Positions 1 to 7,134 of a DNA stretch of 64,000 nt are shown here, piece after piece (the first letter of the stretch is position 1; the number at the start of each line of letters is the position of its first letter). Source of the stretch: Geodermatophilus amargosae (GTDB taxonomy: Bacteria; Actinomycetota; Actinomycetes; Mycobacteriales; Geodermatophilaceae); contig NZ_FPBA01000002.1 in assembly GCF_900116515.1 (NCBI RefSeq), forward strand, positions 62,001-126,000. Reading direction: 5' to 3'. The notes beneath the pieces are model-generated. The model had not been told where the DNA came from and made no database searches. It saw only the letters and a program-made list of their open reading frames with translations. A program made the translations under genes and the position numbers.

Positions 1-317
1 ACATCCTGCGCGAGTACGGGGTCAGCCAGATGCCCGTCGTCCGCGCCGAACCGCCGGTGACCGCCGGGGAGGTGGTCGGGTCGGTCGACGAGAAGGTGCT
101 GCTCGACGCGCTGTTCGCCGGCCGGGCCTCGCTGTCCGACCGCGTGGAGAAGCACATGTCGGATCCGCTGCCGATCATCGGCTCGGGTGAGCCGGTGAGC
201 GCCGCGGTGGCCGAGTTCGGCGAGGCCGACGCACTCGTCGTGCACGTCGACGGCAAGCCCGCCGGGGTCGTCACCCGGCAGGACGTCCTCGGCCACCTCG
301 CGGGGGTGACCCGGTGA
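1..317 (+). CDS. CBS-domain protein, 3' end only (probably cystathionine beta-synthase)
   Basis: The gene enters the window already open; the reading frame is continuous from base 3. The visible 105 residues are a tandem CBS pair: the end of the first repeat (YGVSQMPVV) and a second repeat running from SDPLPIIG to VVTRQDVLGHL. Such a pair forms the regulatory C-terminus of cystathionine beta-synthase, which condenses serine and homocysteine to cystathionine. The stop overlaps the GTG start of metB by four bases (GTGA), so the two are translationally coupled, and cbs-metB adjacency is common in Actinobacteria. The catalytic PLP domain lies outside the window, so another CBS-fused enzyme remains possible. 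Confidence 0.75.
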   Translation, partial: ILREYGVSQMPVVRAEPPVTAGEVVGSVDEKVLLDALFAGRASLSDRVEKHMSDPLPIIGSGEPVSAAVAEFGEADALVVHVDGKPAGVVTRQDVLGHLAGVTR

Positions 318-1465
318 GCGGCCCCTCCTCCTCCGGCTTCGACACCCGGGCGATCCACGCCGGGCAGGACCCGAACCCGGCCACCGGCGACGTCGTCGTC
401 CCGCTGCACCTGGCCACGACGTTCAAGCAGGACGGCGTCGGCGGGCTGCGCGACGGCTACGAGTACGCCCGCAGCGGCAACCCGACGCGCACCGCGCTGC
501 AGGACCTGCTCGCCTCGCTCGAGGAGGGAGTCGCGGGCCTGGCGTTCGCCTCCGGACTGGCCGCCGAGGACACGCTGCTGCGCACCGTCTGCGAGCCGGG
601 CAGCCACGTCGTCCTCGGCGGGGACGCCTACGGCGGCACGTTCCGGCTCATCTCGCGGGTGGCGTCGCGCTGGGGCGTCGAGCACACGCCGGCCGACCTC
701 AACGACGCCGACGCCCTCCGCGCGGCGATCCGGCCGGAGACGCGGGTCGTGTGGTGCGAGACGCCGACCAACCCGCTGCTCAACATCGCCGACATCGCAC
801 GCACCGCCGAGATCGCGCACGACGCCGGCGCGCTGCTCGTCGTCGACAACACCTTCGCCTCGCCGTACCTGCAGCGGCCGCTGACCCTGGGCGCCGACGT
901 CGTCGTGCACTCCACGACGAAGTACCTCGGCGGGCACTCCGACGTCGTGGGCGGGGCGCTGGTCGTCGGCGACGGGGACCTCGCCGAGCAGCTGGCCTAC
1001 CACCAGAACGCGATGGGGGCGGTCTCCGGCCCGCTGTCGGACTGGCTGGTGGTGCGCGGCATCAAGACCCTCGGCGTGCGGATGGACCGGCACCAGGCCA
1101 ACGCCGCCCGGATCGCGGAGTACCTCCTCGCCTCGCCCGCGGTCTCGCGCGTCCTCTACCCCGGCCTGCCCGAGCACCCCGGCCACGAGATCGCGATGAA
1201 GCAGATGTCCGGCTTCGGCGGGATGCTGTCGTTCCGGCTGGCCGATGGCGAGGAGGCCGCGCTGCGGGCGTGCGAGCGCTTCGGGCTGTTCACGCTGGCC
1301 GAGTCGCTCGGCGGCGTCGAGTCGCTGGTGGAGCACCCGCACCGGATGACCCACGCCAGCGCCGCGGGCTCGCCGTTGGAGGTCCCGGCCGACCTGGTCC
1401 GGCTCTCGGTGGGCATCGAGGACGTCGACGACCTGCTCGCCGACCTGGAGCAGGCCCTGGGCTGA
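314..1465 (+). CDS. metB: Cystathionine gamma-synthase/lyase, PLP-dependent
   Basis: A 383-residue Cys/Met-metabolism PLP enzyme (fold type I), the usual length. The N-terminus TRAIHAGQDP is typical, the PLP cofactor aspartate lies in VVDNTFASP (D178), and the Schiff-base lysine in HSTTKYLGG (K203). It makes cystathionine from an activated homoserine and cysteine, or cleaves cystathionine; sequence alone does not separate the two activities well. The GTG start at 314 overlaps the upstream CBS-domain stop, implying one transsulfuration operon. The gene converges on the ferredoxin/P450 pair with only 3 bases between stops. Confidence 0.9.
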   Translation: MSGPSSSGFDTRAIHAGQDPNPATGDVVVPLHLATTFKQDGVGGLRDGYEYARSGNPTRTALQDLLASLEEGVAGLAFASGLAAEDTLLRTVCEPGSHVVLGGDAYGGTFRLISRVASRWGVEHTPADLNDADALRAAIRPETRVVWCETPTNPLLNIADIARTAEIAHDAGALLVVDNTFASPYLQRPLTLGADVVVHSTTKYLGGHSDVVGGALVVGDGDLAEQLAYHQNAMGAVSGPLSDWLVVRGIKTLGVRMDRHQANAARIAEYLLASPAVSRVLYPGLPEHPGHEIAMKQMSGFGGMLSFRLADGEEAALRACERFGLFTLAESLGGVESLVEHPHRMTHASAAGSPLEVPADLVRLSVGIEDVDDLLADLEQALG

Positions 1466-1468
1466 CCC

Positions 1469-1654
1469 TCAGTCCTCCAGCGACAAAGCCCGGGTCGGGC
1501 ACTGCTGCGCGGCCTGCCGGACGGCGTCCTCGTCGTCCGGCTCGGCCTGGAGCACCCGCACCGCGCCGTCGTCGTCGACCTCGAAGACGTCGGGAGCGAG
1601 CACCTCGCACGCGCCCGAGCCGACGCACAGCTCGCGGTCGACGGTGACCCGCAT
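1469..1654 (-). CDS. Small 3Fe-4S ferredoxin, P450 partner
   Basis: A 61-residue ferredoxin with three cysteines in the pattern C10-x5-C16 ... C52-P, the arrangement of actinobacterial single-cluster [3Fe-4S] ferredoxins. The acidic tail and DVFEVDDDG segment are typical. Its ATG overlaps the stop of the upstream P450 (ATGA), so the two are co-translated and the ferredoxin most likely passes electrons to that P450. No ferredoxin reductase is nearby, so a reductase encoded elsewhere must be used. Confidence 0.9.
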   Translation of the reverse strand: MRVTVDRELCVGSGACEVLAPDVFEVDDDGAVRVLQAEPDDEDAVRQAAQQCPTRALSLED

Positions 1655-2943
1655 CAGCGGGTCCCGCCGATCCGGGCCGGCAGCCGCTTGAGGCCGTTGA
1701 CGAACGACGACGCCAGCCGGTGCGGTGGGCCGGTCACCTCGAGGTCGGGCAGCTGCTCGAAGACCGCGCGGAAGGTGACCTGCAGCTCGCGGCGGGCCAG
1801 GTGCGCGCCCAGGCAGAAGTGTGGGCCCTTGGAGCCGAAGCCGACGTGCGGGTTGGGGTCGCGGCCGACGTCGAAGCGCTGCGGGTCGGCGAAGACCTCG
1901 GGGTCGCGGTTGGCGGCGTTGTAGAAGAGCAGGAACTTCTCGCCCGCGGTGAAGCGGTGGCCGCCGACCTCGCCGTCCTGCGTCGCGGTGCGGCGCATCC
2001 AGGTGACCGGGCTGACCCAGCGCACGACCTCCTCGACGCCGGTGCGGTCCAGGGACGGGTCGGCGGCCCACCGCGCCCGCTCCTGCGGCCACTCCTCGAG
2101 CGCCAGCAGGCCCTGCGAGATGGCGTTGCGGGTGGTCTCGTTGCCGGCCACCAGCAGCAGGATGAAGAACGACGCGATCTCCTGGTGCGAGAGGCGCTCG
2201 CCGTCGACCTCGTACCGGACCAGCGCCGTGGTCAGGTCGTCCCGCGGGTCGGCCAGCCGCTCGGCCGCCAGCCGCTCCATCAGCGTGGCCATCTCCATGC
2301 CGGCGGTGAGGAAGGCGGTGAGCGGGTCGTCGTTCTCGATCAGCTCCGGGTCGCCGCCGCTGAGGACGATGTTCGAGTTGGCCAGCACGCCCGGCCGGTC
2401 GGCCTCGGGGACGCCCATCATGTCGCAGATGACCCGCAGCGGGATCGGCGCGGCGAGGTCGGCGACGACGTCGATCGCACCGTCGTCCGCCTCCGCCGTG
2501 GCCCGGGCCCGCGCCAGGACGTCGTCGACGATCGTGCGCACCGAGTCCAGCGTCCGCTCGAGCATCCGCGGGGTGAAGGTCTTCGAGACGATCCGGCGGA
2601 TCTTGGCGTGCCGCGGGTCGTCCATGCTGATCAGCGAACCGTAGAACTCGTGGAGCTCGGCCGGGACGTCCTGCATCGACACCGCGCCCTTGCCGGAGCA
2701 GAACACCGCCGGCTGCGAGCTGATCGCCTCGAGGTCGGCGTAGCGGGTGACCGCGTGGTAGCCGGGGCCGGCCGGGATGCCGGGGATCTCGGGCTCGGCG
2801 AAGAAGGCGAAGGGCCGCTCCGCCCGCAGCCGGTCCAGCGCCGCGTGCCGCTCGGCCGGCGGGCGCACCCACCACTCACGGTCGGACAGGTCCACGGTCG
2901 CCAGATCGACGTCCGCCGGCGGGATCGGGGCCTCGACGCTCAC
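1654..2943 (-). CDS. Cytochrome P450 (CYP124/125/142-like)
   Basis: A 429-residue P450 monooxygenase. The I-helix oxygen-binding motif AGNETT is at residues 266-271, the ExxR pair is E305/R308, and the haem-thiolate loop FGSKGPHFCLG places the axial cysteine at 377. The AGNETTRNA form and the haem loop resemble the CYP124/125/142 group that oxidises sterol and methyl-branched lipid side chains; the substrate here is inference. I chose the GTG at 2943 because GAGGAGG lies six bases upstream; a TTG at 2961 would add six residues and consume that site. It is coupled to its ferredoxin by an ATGA overlap. Confidence 0.88.
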   Translation of the reverse strand: MSVEAPIPPADVDLATVDLSDREWWVRPPAERHAALDRLRAERPFAFFAEPEIPGIPAGPGYHAVTRYADLEAISSQPAVFCSGKGAVSMQDVPAELHEFYGSLISMDDPRHAKIRRIVSKTFTPRMLERTLDSVRTIVDDVLARARATAEADDGAIDVVADLAAPIPLRVICDMMGVPEADRPGVLANSNIVLSGGDPELIENDDPLTAFLTAGMEMATLMERLAAERLADPRDDLTTALVRYEVDGERLSHQEIASFFILLLVAGNETTRNAISQGLLALEEWPQERARWAADPSLDRTGVEEVVRWVSPVTWMRRTATQDGEVGGHRFTAGEKFLLFYNAANRDPEVFADPQRFDVGRDPNPHVGFGSKGPHFCLGAHLARRELQVTFRAVFEQLPDLEVTGPPHRLASSFVNGLKRLPARIGGTR

Positions 2944-3039
2944 GGTCGACCTCCTCGTCAACGGTCAGCTGTGACCGTCAACCTAGAGAGGCCGCCGTGT
3001 GGTGGGCAACACACCCCGGGCGCGTCGCCGGCCGGCCGG

Positions 3040-3330
3040 TCACACGTCGCTGCGGTCGACCAGGTCGCCGTACTCGGGGTGGCGCTCGATCCAGCCACGC
3101 ACGAACGAGCAGCGGGGCACCACCCGCTCCCCGCGCGACCGGACGTCGTCCAGAGCGGCGCGCACGAGCTTCCCGCCCAGCCCGGAACCCTCGGCGTCGG
3201 GGTCGATCTCGGTGTGGGTGAACACCACCTGGTCGCCGCGACGGCTGTAGGCGGCCAACCCCAGGAGGCGGTCGCCGTCGCGGATCTCGTAACGCTCGGC
3301 CTCGGGGGCGTCCTGCACGGTCGGCTCCAT
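3040..3330 (-). CDS. Small GCN5-related N-acetyltransferase (YjdJ/NATD1 type)
   Basis: A 96-residue protein of the minimal GNAT subfamily. A short beta sheet (RYEIRDGDRLLGLAAYS) leads to FTHTEIDPDAEGSGLGGKLV, the acetyl-CoA pyrophosphate loop, and the C-terminus holds VVPRCSFVRGWIERHPEY, the family hallmark. Acceptor substrates of this family are largely unknown. It is a single gene, separated from the upstream tRNA by a strong hairpin. Confidence 0.85.
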   Translation of the reverse strand: MEPTVQDAPEAERYEIRDGDRLLGLAAYSRRGDQVVFTHTEIDPDAEGSGLGGKLVRAALDDVRSRGERVVPRCSFVRGWIERHPEYGDLVDRSDV

Positions 3331-3376
3331 GACGTCGGCCAACGGCAGGAGACGCCGGAGTGTTCCACCGGCACGA

Positions 3377-3410
3377 CGAGGGCCCCGGAGCATGTGCTCC
3401 GGGGCCCTCG
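3377..3410. terminator. Bidirectional hairpin terminator
   Basis: A perfect 16-bp inverted repeat with a 2-base centre (arms 3377-3392 and 3395-3410) lies just past the 3' end of the minus-strand tRNA and before the acetyltransferase gene. There is no U tract, as is common for GC-rich actinobacterial terminators. Confidence 0.75.
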
Positions 3411-3416
3411 TGCCAG

Positions 3417-3490
3417 TAGCGGGGACAGGATTCGAACCTGTGACCTCTGGGTTATGAGCCCAGCGAGCTACCGAGCTGCTCCACCCCGCG
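3417..3490 (-). tRNA. Initiator tRNA-fMet (CAT), copy 1
   Basis: A 74-base tRNA body without an encoded CCA. Read on the minus strand it starts CGCGGGG, has anticodon loop CTCATAA, and ends CCCCGCTA. Two initiator hallmarks are visible: position 1 (C) does not pair with position 72 (T), and the anticodon stem has three consecutive G:C pairs (GGG/CCC). It differs from copy 2 at one T-stem base pair (A-T here, G-C there). The three bases after A73 read CTG, so CCA must be added enzymatically. Confidence 0.95.
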
Positions 3491-3502
3491 TCGGTAACTC
3501 CG

Positions 3503-3508
3503 ACTGTA
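3503..3508 (-). promoter_or_regulatory. -10 element of tRNA-fMet copy 1
   Basis: TACAGT on the minus strand ends 13 bases before the mature tRNA 5' end. The segment from here to the tRNA closely matches that of copy 2, so the promoter is duplicated too. Confidence 0.6.
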
Positions 3509-3618
3509 CACGCCCGCACCGGGGTGCTGCCGCGGGGGTGGGCGGCCGGTCGCCCGGGTACGACAGGCCGTGCCGGGGAGCAGGTCCCGGCGGCACCTCG
3601 TACCCCGGGGAGCGACCG

Positions 3619-4185
3619 ATGACCGCGAGCACCGACGACCGGGACGTCGTCGACGTCCTGACCACCGACCACCACGAGGTCCTCGACCTGGTCGGCCGGA
3701 TACCGACCGCCGAAGCCGCCGCGCGGCGCGACATGGCCGACACCGTGATCGCCGAGCTGATGCGGCACTCCGTGGCCGAGGAGATGTACGTCTACCCGGC
3801 GATGCGCGAGCACCTGCCCGGCGGCGAGGCCGCCGTCCAGGACGACATCGAGGAGCACCAGCAGCTCGTCGAGGTGATGAAGGAGCTGGAGGACGTCGAC
3901 TCGGCCGACCCCCGCTTCCTCGAGGTCCTCGGCCGGCTCGAGGGGGTGCTCCGCCACCACGTCTCCGACGAGGAGACCGAGCAGTTCCCCCAGCTGCGGG
4001 CCAGGCTGCCGCGCGAGCAGCTGGTCGAGATCGGCCGGAAGGTGGAGACGGCGAAGAAGGCCGCCCCCACCCGCCCGCACCCGTCCGCACCGCACAGCGC
4101 GCTGTTCCACAAGACGCTGGGCCCCGGCGTCGGGATGGTCGACCGCCTGCGCGACGCGCTGACCGGCCGGTCGCGCAACACCTGA
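3619..4185 (+). CDS. Hemerythrin HHE cation-binding domain protein
   Basis: A 188-residue four-helix-bundle protein. Putative di-iron ligands can be followed in order: H in LTTDHHEVLDLV, HxxxE in RHSVAEEMYVYP, H in IEEHQQLVEVM, and HxxxDE in LRHHVSDEETEQFP. The bundle ends near residue 145; the remaining 40 residues are a Pro/Lys-rich tail. HHE proteins bind oxygen, NO or iron and are often stress-linked, but no role can be assigned here. The ATG at 3619 follows GGGGAGCGACCG. It is flanked by the two fMet tRNA genes and followed by a strong terminator. Confidence 0.88.
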   Translation: MTASTDDRDVVDVLTTDHHEVLDLVGRIPTAEAAARRDMADTVIAELMRHSVAEEMYVYPAMREHLPGGEAAVQDDIEEHQQLVEVMKELEDVDSADPRFLEVLGRLEGVLRHHVSDEETEQFPQLRARLPREQLVEIGRKVETAKKAAPTRPHPSAPHSALFHKTLGPGVGMVDRLRDALTGRSRNT

Positions 4186-4205
4186 CCGCCGGGGCGGGGA
4201 CGCAC

Positions 4206-4239
4206 CGGACCCGGCCCTCCCGTGGGAGGACCGGGTCCG
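4206..4239 (+). terminator. Hairpin terminator after the hemerythrin gene
   Basis: Inverted repeat with arms CGGACCCGG and CCGGGTCCG plus inner CCTCCC/GGGAGG around a GT loop, 21 bases past the stop codon. Confidence 0.7.
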
Positions 4240-4340
4240 ATCCCTGCGCGGCGTCGCGGCAGCACCCCTCGACCTCCGGCCTGCGGGACACGATGATCAC
4301 CGGCGCCGAGTCCGCCCCTGCCCCTCCGGAGGACGCCCCC

Positions 4341-5102
4341 GTGTCGCACCCGTCCCCGCCCGCCGGCCACGGCCCGGACCAGAGCCCGGCGCCCCGTCAG
4401 CGGGTGGTCGGCATGCTCGGCGGGATGAGCTGGGAGTCCACCGCCGAGTACTACCGGCTGGCCAACGAGCTGGTCCGCGAGCGGCTCGGTGGACTGCACT
4501 CGGCACGGCTGCTGCTCGCCTCCGTGGACTTCGCCGAGATCGAACGCCTGCAGGTCGCCGGCGAGTGGGACCGCGCCGGGCAGGTCCTGGCTGCGGAGGC
4601 GGCGCGGCTGCAGGCGGCCGGGGCCGAGCTCCTGGTGCTCTGCACCAACACGATGCACCGCGTGGCCGACCAGGTGCAGGCCGCGGTGGACGTCCCGCTG
4701 CTGCACCTGGCCGACGCGACCGCTGCCGCCGTGCACGCCGCCGGGCTGTCCACGGTCGGACTGCTGGGCACCGCGTTCACGATGGAGCAGGCGTTCTACC
4801 GGGACCGGCTGGCCGGGCGCGGCCTGCGCGTGCTGGTGCCCGACGCCGCCGACCGGGCCGAGGTCCACCGGGTGATCTACGACGAGCTGTGCCTCGGCGT
4901 CGTGCGGCCGGAGTCCCGCGAGGCGTACCGGCAGGTCATCGGGCGGCTCGTGGACGCCGGCGCGCAGGGTGTGGTCCTCGGCTGCACCGAGATCGAGCTC
5001 CTCGTCGGCGCCGAGGACAGTCCCGTCCCGGTCTTCCCGACCACGAGGCTGCACGTGGAGGCGGCGGTCACCGCCGCGCTCGAGGGTGTGCCGGTCGGCT
5101 GA
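4341..5102 (+). CDS. Aspartate/glutamate racemase family protein
   Basis: About 253 residues of the Asp/Glu/hydantoin racemase superfamily, closest in pattern to aspartate racemase (YgeA type). It opens with VVGMLGGMSWEST and has the two catalytic cysteines in VLCTNTMH and VLGCTEIELL, expected for a cofactor-independent two-base racemase. I prefer the GTG at 4341 because GGAGGA lies 8 bases upstream; an ATG at 4293 would add 16 Pro/Ala-rich residues with no good ribosome site. The substrate is inferred. It ends just before a hairpin shared with the second fMet tRNA. Confidence 0.85.
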   Translation: MSHPSPPAGHGPDQSPAPRQRVVGMLGGMSWESTAEYYRLANELVRERLGGLHSARLLLASVDFAEIERLQVAGEWDRAGQVLAAEAARLQAAGAELLVLCTNTMHRVADQVQAAVDVPLLHLADATAAAVHAAGLSTVGLLGTAFTMEQAFYRDRLAGRGLRVLVPDAADRAEVHRVIYDELCLGVVRPESREAYRQVIGRLVDAGAQGVVLGCTEIELLVGAEDSPVPVFPTTRLHVEAAVTAALEGVPVG

Positions 5103-5123
5103 CCCGAGTCCTCCCCGGGAGAC

Positions 5124-5161
5124 GACGATGGCCCCCACAGGGATCTGTGAGGGCCATCGTC
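5124..5161. terminator. Bidirectional terminator between racemase gene and tRNA
   Basis: Arms GACGATGGCCC and GGGCCATCGTC with an inner CACAG/CTGTG stem. It sits between the plus-strand racemase stop and the 3' end of the minus-strand tRNA and can serve both. Confidence 0.75.
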
Positions 5162-5164
5162 CGG

Positions 5165-5241
5165 TGGTAGCGGGGGCAGGATTCGAACCTGCGACCTCTG
5201 GGTTATGAGCCCAGCGAGCTACCGAGCTGCTCCACCCCGCG
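5165..5241 (-). tRNA. Initiator tRNA-fMet (CAT), copy 2, CCA encoded
   Basis: Body 5168-5241 (74 bases) plus an encoded CCA at 5165-5167. It has the same initiator features as copy 1: C1/T72 mismatch, three G:C pairs in the anticodon stem and loop CTCATAA. It differs from copy 1 at one T-stem base pair. Both copies are on the same strand about 1.75 kb apart. Confidence 0.96.
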
Positions 5242-5253
5242 TCGGTGAAGCCG

Positions 5254-5259
5254 ACTCTA
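5254..5259 (-). promoter_or_regulatory. -10 element of tRNA-fMet copy 2
   Basis: TAGAGT on the minus strand at the same distance from the tRNA as TACAGT in copy 1, with similar flanks (GGCGTG before, CGG after). Confidence 0.6.
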
Positions 5260-5330
5260 CACGCCTCCCGCGCGGCGTCGACGCGGGGCCGCGGTCCGAC
5301 GCGGTCCGACGGGGTCCGCGGCGGCGCTGC

Positions 5331-6995
5331 CTAGGCCGGGCGGCCGCGGCCCTCCCGCAGCAGCCGCACCAGCGCGTTGGTCGAGGAGTCCGAGTCGTAG
5401 TCCGGCGCGCCCTCGCTCTGCAGCTTCGGCGCCAGCTCGTTGGCCATCACCTTGCCCAGCTCGACGCCCCACTGGTCGAAGCTGTTGATCCCCCAGACGA
5501 CGCCCTGGGTGAAGACGCGGTGCTCGTAGGCGGCGACCAGCTGGCCCAGCGTCGACGGGGTCAGCTCCGGGGCCACGATCGCGTTGGACGGGTGGTTGCC
5601 CGGCATGACCTTGTGCGGCACCACGTCCGGCGCCGTCCCGTCGGCGGCCACCTCCTCGGCCGTCCGCCCGAAGGCCAGCGCCCGGGGCTGGGCGAGGAAG
5701 TTCGACAGGAACAGGTCGTGCATGCCGTCGAGGTCCCTGTCATGGGCGAGATCGTTGGGCCGGACGAAGGCGAGGAAGTCCGCCGGTACGAGCACCGTGC
5801 CCTGGTGCAGCAGCTGGTAGAAGGCGTGCTGACCGTTGGTGCCCGGCTCGCCCCAGACGATCTCCCCCGTCGCGACGTCGACCGGTGACCCGTCCAGCCG
5901 CACCGACTTGCCGTTGGACTCCATGCACAGCTGCTGCAGGTAGGCCGGGAAGCGGGCGAGGTACTGCGCGTAGGGCAGCACCGCCTGGGTCCGGGTCCCG
6001 AAGAAGTCGATGTACCAGACGCTGATCAGCCCGAGCAGCGCCGGCAGGTTCTCCTCCCACGGCGCGGTCCGGAAGTGCTCGTCCACGGTGTGGAACCCGT
6101 CGAGCATCTCGCGGTAGCGCTCCGGCCCGATGGCGACCATCAGGGAGAGGCCGATCGCGGCCGTGAACGAGTACCGCCCGCCGACCCAGTCCCAGAACCC
6201 GAACATGTTCTCGGTGTCGATGCCGAAGTCGGCGACCTTCTCCGCGTTGGTCGACACGGCGGCGAAGTGCTTGGCGACCGCGGCCTCGTCGCCGCCCAGC
6301 CCCTCCAGCAGCCAGCGCCGGGCCTCGCGGGCGTTGGTGAGGGTCTCCTGGGTGGTGAAGGTCTTCGACGCGACGATGAACAGCGTGCTGGCCGGGTCCA
6401 GGTCGCGGGTGGCCTCGGCGAGGTCGGTGGGGTCGATGTTGGAGACGAACCGGAAGGTGATCGACCGGTCGGAGTAGTCGCGCAGGGCCTGGTAGGCCAT
6501 CGCCGGGCCGAGGTCGGAGCCGCCGATGCCGATGTTGACCACCGCCCGGATCCGCTCGCCGGTGTGCCCGGTCCAGTGGCCGCCGCGGACCCGGTCGGCG
6601 AACGACGCCATCCGGTCCAGCACCTCGTGCACCTCGGCGTTGACGTCGCGTCCGTCGACGACCAGCCCGCTGGTGGCCGGGTCACGCAGCGCGACGTGCA
6701 GGACGGCGCGGTCCTCCGTGGTGTTGACGTGCTCCCCGCGGAACATCGCCTCCGTGCGCTCGCGCAGCCCCGCGGCGTCGGCGAGCGCGGCCAGCAGCCG
6801 GACCGTCTCGCGGGTCAGCCGGTTCTTCGAGTAGTCGAGGCGGAGGTCGCCGGCGGTGACCACCAGGTCGGTGCCCCGCTCCGGGTCCTCCGCAAAAAGA
6901 TCCCGCAGGTGGCGGTCCCTGATCTGGCCGTGGTGCTCGGCCAGGGCCTGCCACTGCGGGGTCTCGCTGATCCGCTGGTCTCCTCCTGCGCGCAT
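5331..6995 (-). CDS. pgi: Glucose-6-phosphate isomerase
   Basis: A 554-residue enzyme, full length for the bacterial family. It interconverts glucose-6-phosphate and fructose-6-phosphate in the cytosol. Signature segments in order: [11 protein letters not shown] (phosphate binding), [27 protein letters not shown] (PGI signature), and [13 protein letters not shown]. The C-terminus ([18 protein letters not shown]) is intact. I take the ATG at 6995; GGAGGA lies just inside the reading frame but no usable start follows it. It is a single gene, insulated from the downstream-strand UPF0182 gene by a strong hairpin. Confidence 0.97.
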   Translation of the reverse strand: MRAGGDQRISETPQWQALAEHHGQIRDRHLRDLFAEDPERGTDLVVTAGDLRLDYSKNRLTRETVRLLAALADAAGLRERTEAMFRGEHVNTTEDRAVLHVALRDPATSGLVVDGRDVNAEVHEVLDRMASFADRVRGGHWTGHTGERIRAVVNIGIGGSDLGPAMAYQALRDYSDRSITFRFVSNIDPTDLAEATRDLDPASTLFIVASKTFTTQETLTNAREARRWLLEGLGGDEAAVAKHFAAVSTNAEKVADFGIDTENMFGFWDWVGGRYSFTAAIGLSLMVAIGPERYREMLDGFHTVDEHFRTAPWEENLPALLGLISVWYIDFFGTRTQAVLPYAQYLARFPAYLQQLCMESNGKSVRLDGSPVDVATGEIVWGEPGTNGQHAFYQLLHQGTVLVPADFLAFVRPNDLAHDRDLDGMHDLFLSNFLAQPRALAFGRTAEEVAADGTAPDVVPHKVMPGNHPSNAIVAPELTPSTLGQLVAAYEHRVFTQGVVWGINSFDQWGVELGKVMANELAPKLQSEGAPDYDSDSSTNALVRLLREGRGRPA

Positions 6996-7078
6996 CCGCC
7001 CACCCTGGCGCACGGGCGGCTCCGCGGCCACGGAAGCCCGGAGCTCCCCTCCGCCGGGCCGCTGGACCTCGGTCGCAG

Positions 7079-7115
7079 CGGACCCCGGCCCTCCTCGAGG
7101 AGGGTCGGGGTCCGG
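7079..7115. terminator. Strong hairpin terminator
   Basis: Arms CCGGACCCC...CCCTCC and GGAGGG...GGGGTCCGG around a TCGA loop, nearly perfect. It lies 19 bases past the UPF0182 stop (minus strand) and upstream of pgi. Confidence 0.8.
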
Positions 7116-7134
7116 ACTGCTGTGCCCTCGGGCT

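Noticed and set aside
1480..1640. S-box or other riboswitch for the methionine genes
   Set aside because: The region near metB is a coding overlap and shows no conserved riboswitch core.
1720..4185. Very long plus-strand open frame opposite the P450 gene
   Set aside because: Its first 630 codons are Arg/Val-rich shadow of the P450 and acetyltransferase; only the last 188 codons (hemerythrin) look real. Similar long shadow frames occur opposite pgi, adnAB and moeZ.
6960..6995. GGAGGA inside the first codons of pgi as a ribosome site for a shorter start
   Set aside because: No ATG, GTG or TTG follows within a usable distance in frame; only ATC does.
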